A DNA stretch of 7,647 nucleotides from Candidatus Cloacimonadota bacterium (GCA_030628755.1 DAOVQH010000114.1:1-7647); one strand, 5' to 3'. Positions 1 through 5,521 are shown, counted from the stretch's first letter. The notes: a model not told the origin generated them from the letters alone. Translations and numbers: made by a program.

Positions 1-2
1 AA

Positions 3-59
3 GAAGCAATTATTAAAGTAGGAAAAAGAAGATTTTTGAAAGTAACACAATCACCCTGA
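3..59 (+). CDS. C-terminal end of an upstream gene (partial, unidentified)
   Basis: One forward frame is open from the window edge to a TGA at 57-59 and would encode an 18-residue basic tail, EAIIKVGKRRFLKVTQSP. The other two forward frames stop within about 20 bases. The mixed charged and hydrophobic composition is compatible with a real protein end. The stop is followed by a perfect stem-loop and then by the next gene's ribosome binding site, which is the arrangement expected at a gene boundary. I do not recognise the family from so short a piece. It could also be chance, since 18 open codons are not unusual. Confidence 0.4.
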   Translation, partial: EAIIKVGKRRFLKVTQSP

Positions 60-77
60 TTGTGAAATATTCTATTT

Positions 78-107
78 CTTGTTTCCAAGCAGGGGCTTGG
101 AAACAAG
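78..107 (+). other. Perfect 13-bp stem-loop between genes
   Basis: CTTGTTTCCAAGC (78-90) and GCTTGGAAACAAG (95-107) are exact reverse complements around the loop AGGG. The structure lies 18 bases after the upstream stop and ends about 10 bases before the protease ribosome binding site. No T-run follows on either strand, so it is not a textbook intrinsic terminator. An RNA-processing or stabilising hairpin, or a leader structure affecting translation of the next gene, is equally possible. Confidence 0.7.
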
Positions 108-125
108 CAGCTAAATAGAGGATAA

Positions 126-770
126 ATGAATTTTATAGTACAGTTAATTATTCAATTACCAATACTTTTAATTTCTCTTACAATTCATGAATTTAGTCAT
201 GGATTTGTAGCTTACATGCTGGGAGATGATACAGCAAAGAGGGCAGGAAGATTAACCCTGAATCCGATTTCTCATATTGATCCGATTGGTCTTATAATGC
301 TGTTTATTGCACGTATCGGCTGGGCAAAACCAGTTCCCATAAATCCTAACAATTTTCAAAATTACAAAAGAGATACAGCACTTACTGCTGCAGCTGGACC
401 TGCCGCAAATTTTTTAATGGCAATATTCCTTTCGTTGATTTTTAATTTCGCAAATGGGAAAGAAATGATACTATATGGATCAAGCGTTTCCCAGTTTTTT
501 ATGTCAATGCTGCTTTTTGCGATTTTGATAAACCTAGCACTCGGTATTTTCAACTTGCTTCCAATACCACCTATGGATGGGTCAAAGATTTTGGGTGGTT
601 TTTTATCTGATAAAGCTTATTACCGTTACACTGCTCAAGAAAGGAAAGGAGCGCAGATTTTAATGATAATATTTGCGGTTTCTTTTATTTTTAAATTGAA
701 TTTAATCGGAGCTGTTATTATGCCACCGCTTAACTTTTTTCTGAAGCTTTTAACAGGAATAACTTTATAA
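126..770 (+). CDS. Site-2 protease family (M50) membrane metalloprotease
   Basis: Encodes a 214-residue integral membrane zinc protease of the small M50B / COG1994 type (SpoIVFB-like). Members cut substrates within or near the membrane; no substrate is indicated here. The first hydrophobic segment (about 3-20) runs straight into the zinc motif H21-E22-F-S-H25, with E22 as the catalytic base. It continues with the family's GD.TAK..GRLTLNP..HIDPIG block (about 33-57). The third zinc ligand is D151 in N143-LLPIPPMDG, inside the second core segment. Further hydrophobic stretches lie near 50-65, 88-107, 122-145 and 176-212. The start is favoured because the signature begins at residue 1 as in homologues and AGAGGA (117-122) precedes it, although only three bases away. 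The length is normal for the family. The last 14 residues recur, with synonymous changes, at 949-996 downstream. Family assignment is very secure; the physiological role is unknown. Confidence 0.95.
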   Translation: MNFIVQLIIQLPILLISLTIHEFSHGFVAYMLGDDTAKRAGRLTLNPISHIDPIGLIMLFIARIGWAKPVPINPNNFQNYKRDTALTAAAGPAANFLMAIFLSLIFNFANGKEMILYGSSVSQFFMSMLLFAILINLALGIFNLLPIPPMDGSKILGGFLSDKAYYRYTAQERKGAQILMIIFAVSFIFKLNLIGAVIMPPLNFFLKLLTGITL

Positions 771-786
771 AGAAAAGGGTAAAATT

Positions 787-839
787 ACCTTCCGAAGTTT
801 TTCTTCCAAGTTTTTCTTATGTCAGAAGATTCGGAAGGT
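787..839. repeat. Palindromic element with TTCCGAA/TTCGGAA arms, copy 1
   Basis: ACCTTCCGAA (787-796) and TTCGGAAGGT (830-839) are exact reverse complements enclosing a 33-base pyrimidine-rich interior. TCTTC and GAAGA in that interior could extend the stem past a bulge. It begins 17 bases after the protease stop. Arms with the same TTCCGAA core occur at 878-934 and 5603-5684, so this looks like a dispersed repeat and not a private terminator. No T-run follows. Confidence 0.7.
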
Positions 840-877
840 TGAGATGAAGAAGGATTGGAAAAGCTGGTTGCGAGAAA

Positions 878-934
878 ACTTTCCGAATCCGGCAGCTGCC
901 GGAGAGAATTCCTTTTGGGGAAGCTTCGGGAAGT
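878..934. repeat. Palindromic element with TTCCGAA arms, copy 2, containing a 14-bp perfect palindrome
   Basis: ACTTTCCGAA (878-887) pairs with TTCGGGAAGT (925-934) over ten bases, including one G-T wobble. Directly inside the left arm is CCGGCAGCTGCCGG (889-902), a perfect self-complementary 14-mer that is strikingly GC-rich for this window. TTCC and GGAA near 910-922 can form a further small stem. The element is 38 bases from copy 1 and is followed by the second copy of the protease tail. A shared 10-mer, GAAAAGCTGG, just upstream (858-867) also occurs at 2542-2551. Confidence 0.65.
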
Positions 935-948
935 GAAAGGACACAAAA

Positions 949-996
949 ATGACTCTTAATTTTTTCCTGAAATTATTAACTGGCATAGCATTATAA
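949..996 (+). pseudogene. Second copy of the protease C-terminal tail (relic or 15-codon ORF)
   Basis: ATG at 949 opens MTLNFFLKLLTGIAL followed by TAA. The M50 protease ends in LNFFLKLLTGITL after an ATG at 720, so 12 of the 13 final residues (L202-L214) match. At nucleotide level 9 of 42 positions differ and 7 of those are synonymous. Similarity fades gradually after the stop (about 12 of 17 bases), so the duplication extends beyond the coding part. GAAAGGA (935-941) sits seven bases before the ATG, so the short ORF may be translated. It ends 31 bases before the glutamine synthetase ATG. It may be a leftover tail of an older or paralogous protease gene, or the native tail displaced by an insertion that brought its own replacement. 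The duplication is directly visible; its origin is inferred. Confidence 0.65.
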
Positions 997-1017
997 AATA
1001 AAGAATAAAATAAATTT

Positions 1018-1021
1018 GGAG
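1018..1021 (+). promoter_or_regulatory. Ribosome binding site deciding the glutamine synthetase start
   Basis: GGAG lies six bases before the ATG at 1028. A TTG at 1016 is in frame four codons earlier, but choosing it would place this Shine-Dalgarno inside the coding region and would break the residue numbering shared with enteric GSI (D50, E129, E131, E327). ATG 1028 is therefore the start. Confidence 0.85.
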
Positions 1022-1027
1022 ATAATC

Positions 1028-2452
1028 ATGGATTTAGAAAGAATGAAAAAATTAATTTTAGAAAAAGATATAAGAACAATTGACCTGAAGTATTCTGACC
1101 TGATAGGAAACTGGTACCACATTACCTTCCCGGTAAAAAGATTGGAGTATGTAATAAAACATGGAATACCTTTCGATGGTTCCAGTATTCCCGGTATGAA
1201 GTCTGTAGAAGCTGGAGATATGATCTTAATTCCTGATCTTTCTACTGCAATTATAGATCCTTTCACAGAACGTCCAACTCTGAGAATGCTTTCCTATATT
1301 TGCGATGCTGATACAAGAACCGGTGTAAAAAAAGACCCTCGCAGCGTTGCTAAAAGAGCACAGGAATACATGGAAAAAACCGGAATTGCTGATAACTCCT
1401 ACTGGATTACAGAATTTGAATTTTATCTTTTCAACGAAGCGATAATAAACAATGAAAAGTTCAGTGCAGGATATAAATTCACTTCTGCTGAAAATAAAGA
1501 AGACCTTCCTGGCGGATACCAGGATATAGATGGAACTGCTGTTGCAAATAGAAAGGGTTACCACATAGATATTCCATTTGATAAATATTCGAATGTCCGC
1601 GAGGAGATGGTTCAATTAATAGAAGATATGGGCTGTCCTATTCGCTATCATCACCATGAAGTTGGTCTTTCAGGTCAGCAGGAAATAGAGACAGATATGC
1701 TCGAATTCGGTAAAATAACTGATAACATGATGTATATAAAAGACATTATTCATAACTGTGCTTTGAAGAATGAACTAACTGCCACATTTATGCCGAAACC
1801 AATTTATGATGAACCCGGAAACGGAATGCACTTTCATATTCAGCTTAGAAAGAAAGGTGAAAATATCTTCTTTAAAAAAGGCAATTACGCAGACCTTTCT
1901 GAAGAAGCTTTATTTTTTATTGGTGGAATATTGAAGCACGGTTGTTCATTAACTGCTTTCACGAATCCGAGTACGAACTCGTTCAAAAGATTACTTCCCG
2001 GGTTTGAAGCTCCGGTTAAATTATTCTTTGGGCTTGCCAACCGCAGTGCTGCCATCCGGATTCCAAAATATACAACCAGCAAAGAAGCGAAAAGAATTGA
2101 ATTCCGAACCAGCGATGGTACTTGTAACTACTACCTGGCAATGAGTGCTATTCTTATGGCAGGATTGGATGGAATTAAAAATAAGATTATGCCAACTCCT
2201 GTGAATGGCTACGGTCCATTTGACGATAATGTATTTAAATGGTCAGAAGAAAAGCAGGCCAAATTGCACTCCATTCCAACCAGCCTGGAAGAAGCCCTGG
2301 AAGCGCTGAAAGAAGATCATGAATACCTTCTTGCTGGAGATGTATTTAATAACGAACTTATAGAAAGCTGGATAAAAGAAAAAATGAAGGAAGTAATTGC
2401 TGTGCGAAATAGACCGCATCCTTATGAAATGAATCTTTATTATAGTTTGTAG
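1028..2452 (+). CDS. glnA: Glutamine synthetase, type I
   Basis: Makes glutamine from glutamate, ammonia and ATP in the cytoplasm, the entry point of ammonium assimilation. GSI enzymes form dodecamers. The 474-residue length is normal. The beta-grasp N domain (about 14-97) carries FDGSSI with D50. The catalytic domain carries the metal and substrate residues E129 and E131 (TEFEFYLF), E211 and E219 (HHHEVGLSGQQE), H268 (NGMHFH), R339 and R344 (NRSAAIR), E358 (KRIEFR) and the flap glutamate E327 (LLPGFEAP). It ends in the classical HPYEMNLYYSL. The position of the adenylylated tyrosine (Y397 in E. coli, NLYDL) is F403 in NVFKWS, so control by GlnE-type adenylylation is unlikely. NYYL replaces the usual NPYL near residue 376. 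No nitrogen-regulator gene is nearby. Function is near certain; the mode of regulation is inferred. Confidence 0.97.
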   Translation: MDLERMKKLILEKDIRTIDLKYSDLIGNWYHITFPVKRLEYVIKHGIPFDGSSIPGMKSVEAGDMILIPDLSTAIIDPFTERPTLRMLSYICDADTRTGVKKDPRSVAKRAQEYMEKTGIADNSYWITEFEFYLFNEAIINNEKFSAGYKFTSAENKEDLPGGYQDIDGTAVANRKGYHIDIPFDKYSNVREEMVQLIEDMGCPIRYHHHEVGLSGQQEIETDMLEFGKITDNMMYIKDIIHNCALKNELTATFMPKPIYDEPGNGMHFHIQLRKKGENIFFKKGNYADLSEEALFFIGGILKHGCSLTAFTNPSTNSFKRLLPGFEAPVKLFFGLANRSAAIRIPKYTTSKEAKRIEFRTSDGTCNYYLAMSAILMAGLDGIKNKIMPTPVNGYGPFDDNVFKWSEEKQAKLHSIPTSLEEALEALKEDHEYLLAGDVFNNELIESWIKEKMKEVIAVRNRPHPYEMNLYYSL

Positions 2453-2461
2453 TTAACTCAC

Positions 2462-2498
2462 CCCCGTTGAAATATTCAGCAAGCTGAATTTCACGGGG
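2462..2498. repeat. Stem-loop after glnA, CCCCGTTG/ACGGGG type
   Basis: CCCCGT (2462-2467) pairs with ACGGGG (2493-2498). After a one-base bulge, GAAAT/ATTTC-type pairing leads into ATTCAGC (2474-2480) and GCTGAAT (2483-2489), which are exact complements around AA. It starts nine bases after the glnA stop and may end the transcript, but no T-run follows. The CCCCGTTG/ACGGGG arms recur at 2903-2973 and 5624-5651, so it is at least partly a dispersed repeat. Confidence 0.65.
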
Positions 2499-2578
2499 TA
2501 AACCTGCTGTCTGCACCACCGAAGCTGGCGAAGGTGTGTGAGAAAAGCTGGCAGATTTAAACAGACTTAAACCGGAAG

Positions 2579-2633
2579 AGAGAAAAATTCGAAATTCCGA
2601 AGTCACTTTATTCATTTCTCAGCTATTTTCTCT
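2579..2633. repeat. Inverted repeat AGAGAAAA/TTTTCTCT
   Basis: AGAGAAAA (2579-2586) and TTTTCTCT (2626-2633) are exact complements. Inside them GAAAT (2591-2595) and ATTTC (2614-2618) can pair as well. A single TTCCGAA half-arm (2595-2601) lies in the interior without a matching partner. The structure is A/T-rich and loose, so chance is a reasonable alternative. Confidence 0.45.
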
Positions 2634-2782
2634 CGTTACGAAATCTTTACTGAAGTGCTGCAACGCTATATAGCATTGTGTATTTCGTTGAATTAGAAAG
2701 TCCTTTCTCAGTTTTTCCTCTTCTCCATTTTTGGAAAAATAAAATATTGACAAAAAAGTATTTGTTCATAGCTTACGTCACA

Positions 2783-2806
2783 GCTTCGCAACTCATTTGC
2801 TGGAGC
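2783..2806 (+). repeat. Short stem-loop
   Basis: GCTTCGCAA (2783-2791) pairs with TTGCTGGAGC (2797-2806) with one wobble and one bulged base around the loop CTCAT. It is one of several independent hairpins in this gene-free stretch. A TTGACA lies 31 bases upstream, but no convincing -10 box accompanies it. Confidence 0.45.
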
Positions 2807-2878
2807 AGGGATAAGATTTGCGTTACATTCAGAGAATTCTTGTACATAATAGTTCTAAAACACCGAAACAGTCGTATC

Positions 2879-2894
2879 GCCTTACGGGGAAGGC
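2879..2894 (+). repeat. Small hairpin GCCTT-ACGGGG-AAGGC
   Basis: A five-base perfect stem (2879-2883 with 2890-2894) presents ACGGGG as its loop. That is the same hexamer that forms the right arm of the CCCCGTTG-type repeats and lies just upstream of one of them. The stem is short and could be coincidental. Confidence 0.35.
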
Positions 2895-2902
2895 AACAGA
2901 GA

Positions 2903-2973
2903 TTCACCCCGTTGGATATGTTTACAATATATTACAAAGTGGAAGAAAAGAGTTTTTATCCTACGGGGGTGAA
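2903..2973. repeat. Dispersed CCCCGTTGGATA/TATCCTACGGGG repeat, intergenic copy
   Basis: The left arm TTCACCCCGTTGGATA (2903-2918) and right arm TATCCTACGGGGGTGAA (2957-2973) are near-perfect complements enclosing 38 unrelated bases. The copy inside the last gene (5621-5653) has the identical 16-base left arm and a 12-base identical piece of the right arm, but only a two-base interior. Conserved ends with a variable middle indicate a mobile or repeatedly copied palindrome. Confidence 0.75.
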
Positions 2974-3048
2974 TACTCATGTCACTTCTGTTGGAATGAA
3001 TAAGATTAAAAGTCCATTGGACAATATAGATTTAAAAGGAGACAATTA

Positions 3049-3060
3049 ATGAAGTGTTAA
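3049..3060 (+). other. Four-codon mini-ORF (ATG AAG TGT TAA) behind a strong ribosome binding site
   Basis: AAAAGGAGA (3034-3042) followed after six bases by ATG is one of the best Shine-Dalgarno/start pairs in the window, yet the frame closes after Met-Lys-Cys. The real start of the next gene at 3249 has the similar context AGGAGACA...ATGAA. The stop overlaps the left arm of an inverted repeat (3054-3081). This suggests either a gene start cut off by an insertion immediately after ATGAAG, or an upstream mini-ORF in the leader of the propeller gene. Confidence 0.45.
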
Positions 3061-3081
3061 CTTCAAAAATATGGTTAACAC
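3054..3081. repeat. Inverted repeat GTGTTAAC/GTTAACAC
   Basis: The eight-base arms 3054-3061 and 3074-3081 are exact complements with a 12-base loop. Each contains the palindrome GTTAAC. The structure abuts the next inverted repeat, sharing base 3081, and starts within the stop of the mini-ORF. Confidence 0.55.
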
Positions 3082-3132
3082 GCCATAAATTGTTATAACC
3101 ATGGGGGGTTAGACGTCATAAAGTAATTGGCG
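3081..3132. repeat. Nested inverted repeat CGCCA...TGGCG
   Basis: CGCCA (3081-3085) pairs with TGGCG (3128-3132). Between them TAACC (3096-3100) pairs with GGTTA (3107-3111) around ATGGGG. Short palindromes GTTATAAC, CCATGG and GACGTC are clustered here. The right arm runs directly into the 23-bp tandem repeat. Confidence 0.5.
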
Positions 3133-3179
3133 TGGCATGTAATTGTTAGATACAATGGCATGTAATTGTTAGATACAAT
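3133..3179. repeat. Perfect 23-bp tandem direct repeat upstream of the propeller gene
   Basis: Two identical adjacent 23-base units (3134-3156 and 3157-3179) start GGCATGTAATTG and end AGATACAAT. Periodicity extends one base to the left. A degraded third version (GCCATAAATTGTTATAA, 3082-3098) lies upstream, giving an iteron-like layout. Each unit contains ATTGT...ACAAT, a small inverted repeat, and ends in TACAAT, which resembles a -10 box. TTGGCG at 3127-3132 is 18 bases before the first TACAAT. The repeat could therefore be a regulator-binding array or a duplicated promoter element about 70-115 bases before the start codon. Its role is inferred. Confidence 0.7.
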
Positions 3180-3200
3180 ATCATAAATCAGGAAATTCAA

Positions 3201-3229
3201 CAAAGCACTTCTATTTAAGAAATGCTTTG
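3201..3229 (+). promoter_or_regulatory. Leader stem-loop just upstream of the propeller gene's ribosome binding site
   Basis: CAAAGCACTTCT (3201-3212) pairs with AGAAATGCTTTG (3218-3229) over 12 positions with one C-A mismatch and a five-base ATTTA loop. It ends nine bases before GGAGA (3239-3243), which serves the ATG at 3249. The placement suits a 5'-UTR stabiliser or a translational control hairpin. Confidence 0.55.
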
Positions 3230-3248
3230 CCAGAAATAGGAGACAGAG

Positions 3249-5411
3249 ATGAAAAAAAACATATTAATTTCTGTAGTTTTATTACCGGTTATACTTTTTT
3301 CCCAAATTCAATGGAACCAGTATGATACTGAAGGAAAATTTATTTATGTAACAGCCTTTGAAGATTCAATTAATTGGGTTGGGTCTAGAGGTGGTTTAAT
3401 AAAACTAAATCTTGAAACTGGAGAAAAATTAATCTATAATACTTATAATTCAAATTTACCTGGCAATTATGTTTATGATATTGCTATTGATGTGAACTTC
3501 ATAAAATGGATTGCAACGTATGGCCGGGGATTCGCTTCTTTCGATGGAGAAGATTGGACTGTTTACAACACTAATAATTCAGATTTGCCTGATAATGACG
3601 TATTAGCGTTTGCTATTGAGGAAAATCAAACGAAATGGGTTGGAACATATGGCGGTGGTTTAGTCAAAATCAATGATAATGAATGGACCGTTTATAATAC
3701 AGGAAATTCTGAACTTCCAAGTAATAATATTCTCTGCATATACATTGACTGTTTTGATATTATTTGGATTGGGACTGGATCGGGTGCAATTAAGATCGAG
3801 AACAACAATTGGACAATTTATGATACTTCAAATTCACCTCTTCCCGGAGGTCAGGTTTTTTCGATCTTTTGTGGATATGATGGAATTGCCTGGTTTGGAA
3901 CGCATAATGGGCTGGCTTCGTTAGACACTTTTAATAATGATTGGCAAACATATTTGAATGGCAGTACAATTGCATCAATTAATGAAAGCATAAATGGAAT
4001 GGTTAAGTGGTTTGGAACCGAATTTTCTTTAATAAGTTATGATTACTCAAACTGGAATTATTATAGTACATCAAATTCTGGTCTTCCCTGTAATTTCGTC
4101 CAACATGTGAATATAGATAGCAACAATGATAAATGGGTAGGAACCTGGGGTGGGGGTCTTACTCGATTTGATGATAATAATTGGATACCATATGAAACCT
4201 GTAATTCTGGACTCACTTCACCACATGTTACATGCATTTGCTTCGATTCTAATGCAGAATCTTGGATTGGAGCAATTTCTTATTCACCGTATAATTTTTT
4301 AACTCTACATGGAAGCTTAATACATTTCGATGGGGTAAACTGGACTGCATATCAAACATACAATTCAGATATTCCTTCAAATGAAGTTAAATGTATTAAT
4401 ATTGACGTTGATGACACTATATGGGTTGGTACTGATAGTGGTTTGGCTAGTTATAATGATGATGAATGGACAACCTATAATACTACAAATTCAGCAATTC
4501 CTGCAAATAACATAACCTGTATAGCTATAGATATTGATGGAGCAAAATGGATTGGAACTGAATATGGATTAGCAAGATTTGCAAGTTCTAACTGGGAGGT
4601 ATTTAATACAAGCAATTCTCAACTTCCAGATAATGAGATAACAACGATAACTATTGATTCTAATGGTGTAAAATGGATTGGGACTTATGAAGGAGGATTG
4701 GTTAAAATACAAGATAGTAACTTCACAATTTATAATATAGATAATTCAGGATTACCCTGTAATCGTATTTTAGATATTGGAATCGATTCTGACGGAAAGA
4801 AATGGATCATTACATACTATAATGGACTTACAATTTTTGATGATTTAGTTTGGATTAATTATAATACTGGTAATTCACAAATACCCTCTGATAATCTATC
4901 TTCAATTGCAATTGATAATAATGATATTAAATGGATTGGAGCAAATCATGATGATTTCATTAGATTTGACGGAAATACTTGGGAAAGCTATACTGTCGGT
5001 ACTGGGGGAATTGGAAACAATAGAATCAGATGTATTTCTATTGATGATGACAATATGAAGTGGATTGGTACTAAAACAACTGGTGTGGTTACTGCTCTAG
5101 ATAATTTCAATTCAATAGAAGAAAACACCACACATCAATTATTTAATTTATCCAATTATCCAAATCCCTTTAACCCAACAACAACTATCAAGTTCTCCTT
5201 ACCGGAAGATAGTGATGTGGAACTCTCAATCTATAATGTTAGAGGTCAGAAAGTGAAAACATTAACAAATGAACACTTTGAAAAAGGAACACATTCGGTA
5301 GTATGGAACGGTAAAGGCAGCAACAACAAATCTGTATCAACAGGAATTTATTTCTATAAAATTTCTGCAGGTAAATCATCAGCAATGAAAAAAATGTTGC
5401 TGCTGAAATAG
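3249..5411 (+). CDS. Secreted two-propeller repeat protein with type A (T9SS-like) sorting domain
   Basis: 720 residues. A signal peptide (residues 1-18: MKK, then a hydrophobic run ending LFS) directs Sec export. Fourteen motifs of the form W-[IVF]-G-T lie between W43 and W605 at about 43-residue spacing. Each is typically followed by GL..FD...W..YNT.NS.LP.N.I..I.ID, the Reg_prop (PF07494) consensus. The last unit stops short, while the mature N-terminus (W22-Q-Y-D-T...) looks like its missing outer half, which suggests ring closure and two seven-bladed propellers. Units 5 and 8 are irregular. The end (about 634-720) is a FlgD-like / type A sorting domain with NYPNPFNPTTTIKFSLP, YNVRGQKV, GIYFYKI and a KKMLLLK tail. 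Such domains are associated with type IX secretion and surface attachment. No histidine-kinase or DNA-binding domain follows, so this is a surface or secreted protein; its ligand is unknown. GGAGA precedes the start by five bases. Confidence 0.9.
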   Translation: MKKNILISVVLLPVILFSQIQWNQYDTEGKFIYVTAFEDSINWVGSRGGLIKLNLETGEKLIYNTYNSNLPGNYVYDIAIDVNFIKWIATYGRGFASFDGEDWTVYNTNNSDLPDNDVLAFAIEENQTKWVGTYGGGLVKINDNEWTVYNTGNSELPSNNILCIYIDCFDIIWIGTGSGAIKIENNNWTIYDTSNSPLPGGQVFSIFCGYDGIAWFGTHNGLASLDTFNNDWQTYLNGSTIASINESINGMVKWFGTEFSLISYDYSNWNYYSTSNSGLPCNFVQHVNIDSNNDKWVGTWGGGLTRFDDNNWIPYETCNSGLTSPHVTCICFDSNAESWIGAISYSPYNFLTLHGSLIHFDGVNWTAYQTYNSDIPSNEVKCINIDVDDTIWVGTDSGLASYNDDEWTTYNTTNSAIPANNITCIAIDIDGAKWIGTEYGLARFASSNWEVFNTSNSQLPDNEITTITIDSNGVKWIGTYEGGLVKIQDSNFTIYNIDNSGLPCNRILDIGIDSDGKKWIITYYNGLTIFDDLVWINYNTGNSQIPSDNLSSIAIDNNDIKWIGANHDDFIRFDGNTWESYTVGTGGIGNNRIRCISIDDDNMKWIGTKTTGVVTALDNFNSIEENTTHQLFNLSNYPNPFNPTTTIKFSLPEDSDVELSIYNVRGQKVKTLTNEHFEKGTHSVVWNGKGSNNKSVSTGIYFYKISAGKSSAMKKMLLLK

Positions 5412-5412
5412 T

Positions 5413-5446
5413 TTCGAGTCGTAAGGAAGAATGACGACGACTCGAA
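5413..5446 (+). terminator. Stem-loop 1 of three after the propeller gene
   Basis: TTCGAGTCGT (5413-5422) and ACGACTCGAA (5437-5446) are exact complements with a 14-base loop, beginning one base after the TAG stop. There is no T-run. It is probably part of the 3' end structure and may protect the mRNA from 3' exonucleases. Confidence 0.6.
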
Positions 5447-5450
5447 GCAG

Positions 5451-5469
5451 CGCAAACACTCTGTTTGCG
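5451..5469 (+). terminator. Stem-loop 2 of three after the propeller gene
   Basis: CGCAAACA (5451-5458) and TGTTTGCG (5462-5469) are exact complements closing a CTC loop. The stem is only four bases from stem-loop 1 and has no T-run of its own. Confidence 0.55.
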
Positions 5470-5478
5470 AACAATCTT

Positions 5479-5521
5479 TCTACCCGTATTCAACCGAATG
5501 CGGGTAGAGGCACTTTTTCTT
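5479..5521 (+). terminator. Intrinsic-terminator-like stem-loop 3 with T-run
   Basis: TCTACCCGTATTC (5479-5491) pairs with GAATGCGGGTAGA (5496-5508) over 13 positions, including one G-T wobble, with loop AACC. TTTTTCTT follows at 5514-5521 after five bases. This is the best Rho-independent terminator in the window and should separate the propeller gene from the next one. The gap between stem and T-run is somewhat long. Confidence 0.7.

Larger units (their letters stand above)
2453..3248. other. Gene-free, palindrome-dense intergenic region
   Basis: No reading frame in these 796 bases looks like a protein: the forward frames of 123 and 61 codons run through inverted repeats and lack ribosome binding sites. 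The region holds successive inverted repeats (2462-2498, a weaker one at 2510-2555 with TCTGC/GCAGA arms, 2579-2633, 2783-2806, 2879-2894, 2903-2973, 3054-3081, 3081-3132, 3201-3229). It also holds a 23-bp tandem repeat and a mini-ORF. It may be an accumulation site for small non-autonomous elements, with the last 200 bases acting as leader of the downstream gene. I see no tRNA, rRNA or CRISPR pattern. Confidence 0.7.

Noticed and set aside
1016..1027. TTG at 1016 as an earlier start of glutamine synthetase
   Set aside because: It would swallow the GGAG ribosome binding site; ATG 1028 gives the family's expected N-terminus and residue numbering.
1226..1615. Reverse-strand frame of 129 codons inside glnA
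   Set aside because: Antisense shadow of a very well supported gene, with no ribosome binding site or family pattern.
2747..2775. TTGACA as a sigma-70 type promoter
   Set aside because: At 16-18 base spacing the -10 candidates (TAGCTT, AGCTTA) are poor and no gene follows directly.
2818..3003. Forward 61-codon reading frame in the same stretch
   Set aside because: It overlaps the previous frame, crosses the CCCCGTTG repeat and has no initiation signal or recognisable protein features.
2678..3049. Forward 123-codon reading frame starting at GTG
   Set aside because: No ribosome binding site; it runs through several inverted repeats, has no domain-like pattern, and its composition does not resemble the neighbouring genes.
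3133..3179. Tandem 23-bp repeat as a CRISPR remnant
   Set aside because: The two units are directly adjacent with no spacer, and there are no cas-like genes.
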